This document shows, piece after piece, positions 6,449-9,208 of a DNA stretch of 9,208 bases. Positions within the stretch are counted from its first letter, which is position 1; every line of letters starts with the position of its first letter. Source of the DNA: JABEVB01 sp049965775. GTDB lineage: Bacteria; Planctomycetota; Phycisphaerae; WQYP01. The stretch spans positions 1-9,208 of the forward strand of contig JBMFVX010000125.1 of assembly GCA_049965775.1 (NCBI GenBank), written 5' to 3'. The position numbers were made by a program, and so were the translations under genes. The notes below the pieces were generated by a model that did not search any database, had not been told where the DNA came from, and saw only the letters and a program-made list of their open reading frames with translations.

Positions 6449-6478
6449 ATTTTAAACATAGCAAGCGTAATTAACCAA
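6449..6478 (-). promoter_or_regulatory. Candidate sigma-70-like promoter before the GH2 gene
   Basis: On the minus strand TTGGTT (6478-6473) and TAAAAT (6454-6449) are separated by 18 bp, a fair -35/-10 pair in an AT-rich patch of the 122-bp gap between bamA and the GH2 gene. Transcription from this -10 box would begin at or after the ribosome-binding site, which weakens the call. An alternative is TCGTTT with TATGTT, 17 bp apart, slightly upstream. Confidence 0.3.
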
Positions 6479-6559
6479 AACGACGGCAAGGCGAAGCTGC
6501 TGCCCAATGGCCGGACATCCAAATCTCGTCGCCTGAACCTGTTGCCCCAGGCATCAAGC

Positions 6560-9010
6560 TTACATCGGAATGCCAAACGCAAAGCTTACGTATTCCAGGT
6601 GATCCTGCGGGCCGTGCGAAAAGGGATAGGCAAAGTCAATGCCCAGCGGATACTGCCCGAAGAACGGAATAGTAATGCGCAGGCCCAAACCGGCATCGGC
6701 TCGTATGGTGCCCAGGTGCATGTTCGGCTCCACGTCGCCGACATCAGTAAACACCACACCCCGCAGAATATTTTGATAGATTGGATAGTTAATTTCGCCC
6801 GTGGTAACGGCCAAAAAGTTTCCGCCTACGGGGTCTAAATTATACCCTTCGCGCGGCCCTACGCCCTGATATGTAAAGCCGCGCAGCGAACCAATGCCAC
6901 CGGCATAAAACCGTTCAAAAAACACCGAATTGCCCAATGGAATAAAGCCCAGTTCATTGCGCCATGCGAAAACGGTTTTACGTCCGAACAAATCTTTATA
7001 TATTGTTTTATACCAGGTAAACTGCAAATCTATCTTGCTGAAGTTGTACGCCCCACCCAGCGCTCCATATTGCTCCCAGGTGGCGCTGGCCACAATGCCC
7101 CGCGTCGGGAAAATGCTGCTGTCCGTGGTGTAATACGCTATTCCCGGCTTTACACTCGTTAGAAAATGCCAGCCGCTCTGGGCCGCAATTTCCGGTGCCA
7201 CCCCCGACTGCAGATTGCCGACCTGCACCGTCTCGCCGCGGAACGCCAGCGTCGCACTCAAATGATCGCCAAAACGTCGACCGAACGTCACGCGATCGCC
7301 GCCGCGGTTAAGATTGTATGAATTAAACAACTCGGTGAAAAAGTACGCGCTGTTGCGAAAGCTGTAGGGACTATCCCACAGATACGGCTCAGCAAATGTT
7401 ACCTTATAAAGCTGGTAATCGGTGCCCGGTTCCAGCAATATCTGCGCAAACTGCCCATTGCCCTTGAACGCCTGCCCATGCAGCAGTTCGCTCCAGGAGT
7501 GCGGCCAATCCGTTATGTCGAAATTATCCTGTGACAGGCTTACCTGCCCAATCAGCCCGGCATCCGTCGAAACGCCGGCTCCTATCATAAAGCGGCCGGT
7601 TTGGCCCTGCTGCAGCGTCACCAAAGCGTCGCGGGTATCTGGCTCGTTGCCGATCGGCGTTATGTTGGCATGCGGAAATAGCCGCGTGTCATGAATGCGG
7701 TTGACCGAATTGCGCACCGCAACCGTATCGTAGAGCCCCCCCGGAAACAACCGCACCTGCCGCCGCACCACATGATCTTGTACAGCCGTGTTGCCGCGAA
7801 TAATAACCCGCCCGACGTGGTAAGGTTTGCCCTCGGTAATTACAAATGTAACGTTGGCAATACCCGGCCTGCTGGAATAGGCAAACTGCGGCTCTACCTG
7901 ACTGTACAAATAGCCGGCACGACCGTACATGTCCGCAATGGCCTGCTGCGAAGCCTTTACAAGGTCGTGATTCCAGTACTTGCCCGATTTCATGGTAACT
8001 TTTTTCAGCAGCACCGGCGTCGAAAAAACCGTATTGCCTGAAATCTGCACTTTGCCCACGCGGTAGCGACGTCCGTGCTGAATAATGAACTTGACCTTCA
8101 GGCGGCGAAGCGTGGGATCATACTGCAGCAGATGGTCTACCCGACAATCTAAATAGCCGCGGTCTTGATACAACTTGCGAATTTCTCCCTCATCGTGCCG
8201 CAGGTCGTTTTGGCGCAGGTAGCCCGAGCGAATAATCCACAGATGCGATTTCGTATCAGTCTTAAAACCCAGGTACCAATCAGGAAAGGCCACGTTATTG
8301 ACAAAGCTCACGTCATTGATGCGAACGCGCGGGCCTTCGGTGATTTCATACTTGATGATACCCTTGGCGAGCGACTTTTTACCCAGCACCACTCGCACAA
8401 AGTTAAAACCACGACTGCGATAAAGCTTTGTAATGGCGCGAATGTCGGACTGATATACAAATTGATCCACCGCTCCACCCGTACGCGCCAGCAACACTTC
8501 GCGGATGGTTTTATCTTTAATGTGCCGATTGCCCGCAATAAGTACCGACGTAATCTCCGGGCGTTCCTGTACTATGTAGCGCACAATTACCTGATGCTGC
8601 TCGGTCGGAATAACCTGCGCTCGCACCGTTACAAATCGGCCCAGCGATGCAATGGAACGAACATCCACATCCACTTCGGCCCGGTTGTAGGGTGAACCGG
8701 CCGTCACGCGAATCTGATTTTCTATTGCGGTCAGGTCGCTTGGTCTGTTGCCCCGAACTTCCACCCGGGCGATCGGCCAGCCCGCCAACACACTCGGCTT
8801 AATCACCGGCGTAGCGGCCGGCCGACTGGCAACGGCCGCCTGCGATGGTGCTGTGGCGGCAGAGAAGAGCGGCTCGGCCCCCAGCGTCAGCGTTAAAACC
8901 GCCGCACATGCCGCCGCCTTCCAAAGCCGTCGGTCGCCCAAAGTACCGCGACCTGCTCTGCCGGCGCTGAATGTGACAACAGATTTCTGCAGCATAGTTT
9001 TCTCAAACAT
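6560..9010 (-). CDS. bamA: Outer-membrane protein assembly factor BamA (Omp85)
   Basis: An 816-residue Omp85 protein, close to the usual BamA length of about 800. It inserts beta-barrel proteins into the outer membrane as the core of the BAM complex. After the signal sequence come five POTRA domains at about 81-151, 152-228, 229-318, 319-398 and 399-470. Several have the typical (V/I)xGN opening, for example VEVRGN, VLIAGN, VQISGN and VIIRGN. A C-terminal barrel of about 345 residues follows. The barrel holds the Omp85 loop-6 signature GGIGSLRGFTYQG, with R710-G711-F712. Five POTRAs favour BamA over TamA or two-partner secretion proteins. Oddities are the long, basic N-terminal region before the hydrophobic core at about 30-44, and a chain ending in Met rather than the usual terminal Phe or Trp. 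The start is uncertain: ATG 9010 has no clear ribosome-binding site, and ATG 8998 or TTG 8941 (just before GDRRLWKAAAC) are alternatives. Confidence 0.95.
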   Translation of the reverse strand: MFEKTMLQKSVVTFSAGRAGRGTLGDRRLWKAAACAAVLTLTLGAEPLFSAATAPSQAAVASRPAATPVIKPSVLAGWPIARVEVRGNRPSDLTAIENQIRVTAGSPYNRAEVDVDVRSIASLGRFVTVRAQVIPTEQHQVIVRYIVQERPEITSVLIAGNRHIKDKTIREVLLARTGGAVDQFVYQSDIRAITKLYRSRGFNFVRVVLGKKSLAKGIIKYEITEGPRVRINDVSFVNNVAFPDWYLGFKTDTKSHLWIIRSGYLRQNDLRHDEGEIRKLYQDRGYLDCRVDHLLQYDPTLRRLKVKFIIQHGRRYRVGKVQISGNTVFSTPVLLKKVTMKSGKYWNHDLVKASQQAIADMYGRAGYLYSQVEPQFAYSSRPGIANVTFVITEGKPYHVGRVIIRGNTAVQDHVVRRQVRLFPGGLYDTVAVRNSVNRIHDTRLFPHANITPIGNEPDTRDALVTLQQGQTGRFMIGAGVSTDAGLIGQVSLSQDNFDITDWPHSWSELLHGQAFKGNGQFAQILLEPGTDYQLYKVTFAEPYLWDSPYSFRNSAYFFTELFNSYNLNRGGDRVTFGRRFGDHLSATLAFRGETVQVGNLQSGVAPEIAAQSGWHFLTSVKPGIAYYTTDSSIFPTRGIVASATWEQYGALGGAYNFSKIDLQFTWYKTIYKDLFGRKTVFAWRNELGFIPLGNSVFFERFYAGGIGSLRGFTYQGVGPREGYNLDPVGGNFLAVTTGEINYPIYQNILRGVVFTDVGDVEPNMHLGTIRADAGLGLRITIPFFGQYPLGIDFAYPFSHGPQDHLEYVSFAFGIPM

Positions 9011-9208
9011 CCACGAGCCTATTATTCAGTGCACATTCAAACGCCAAACATCACGCGCGCAGGCCGCGCCGGGCCGCCGGCTGTGCCGACCCAGTAGTCT
9101 AGCCGCGGATCGCCCGCTTGTGAATACATCGGCGGAGTCATCAGCTCTGCCGAATAGCTTTTAGCATATTTGCGGGCGCGGGGCGGCGGTTGGGCTGGGC
9201 AAGCCGTG
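9011..9208 (-). other. bamA upstream region, perhaps the 3' end of another gene
   Basis: On the minus strand two frames are open from the right edge. One runs 57 codons to TGA at 9039-9037, ending ...DYWVGTAGGPARPARVMFGV, 26 bp before the bamA ATG. The other runs 22 codons to TGA at 9143-9141, ending ...PANMLKAIRQS. In the longer frame the GC content is nearly the same at all three codon positions, so it is not clearly coding. I recognise neither product. A weak promoter-like pair, TTGGCG (9047-9042) and TAATAG (9024-9019) with 17-bp spacing, lies just upstream of bamA. An alternative -10, AATAAT, lies at 9026-9021. Confidence 0.35.

Noticed and set aside
8748..9164. 138-codon plus-strand ORF over the bamA start
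   Set aside because: It is antisense to the bamA signal and first POTRA domain and has low-complexity Ala/Arg/Ser composition, as expected for the reverse of a GC-rich gene.
1..9208. CRISPR arrays, rRNA, tRNA or phage genes
   Set aside because: No spaced direct repeats, no rRNA or tRNA signatures and no phage structural or lysis genes were seen on either strand.

Overview
The window is about 55% GC and gene-dense, with bacterial signals throughout. It shows Shine-Dalgarno sites, twin-arginine (Tat) signal peptides, a lipoprotein box, an outer-membrane BamA/Omp85 protein and a release-factor-2 gene with the classic programmed frameshift. This points to a diderm bacterium. The truncated ISAzo13-like ('Rhodopirellula-type') transposase tail, the GH141-like beta-helix protein and the Tat-exported GH2 enzyme together suggest Planctomycetota, perhaps a Phycisphaerae-like lineage. 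That assignment is inference from family resemblance, not proven.

Layout, left to right. (1) Bases 1 to about 75 are the last codons and probable right end of an insertion sequence. (2) Bases 76-317 are a gene-free leader. (3) Bases 318-2438 (+) encode a Tat-exported right-handed beta-helix protein, probably a glycan-active enzyme. (4) Bases 2439-2974 are a convergent intergenic stretch with two hairpins and conflicting traces of small ORFs on both strands. (5) Bases 4109-2975 (-) are prfB (release factor 2), read as a 23-codon leader ending in CTT-TGA-C followed by a +1-shifted body. (6) Bases 6437-4254 (-) encode a GH2-family glycoside hydrolase with a Tat-lipoprotein signal. (7) Bases 9010-6560 (-) are bamA, with five POTRA domains and a C-terminal barrel. 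(8) Bases 9011-9208 are the bamA upstream region, possibly holding the end of another minus-strand gene.

The minus-strand genes are co-oriented (bamA, GH2, prfB). They are separated by 122 and 144 bp, with no clear terminators and weak promoter-like sequences, so they could be partly co-transcribed. Functionally there are two themes. bamA and prfB are housekeeping genes for outer-membrane assembly and translation termination. The beta-helix protein and the GH2 enzyme are exported carbohydrate-active proteins, both predicted to use the Tat route. I see no convincing undescribed multi-gene system. The observations most worth a second look are in prfB (frameshift site without the usual Shine-Dalgarno stimulator, and SPY instead of SPF in the stop-codon-reading tripeptide) and in the 536-bp convergent intergenic region.
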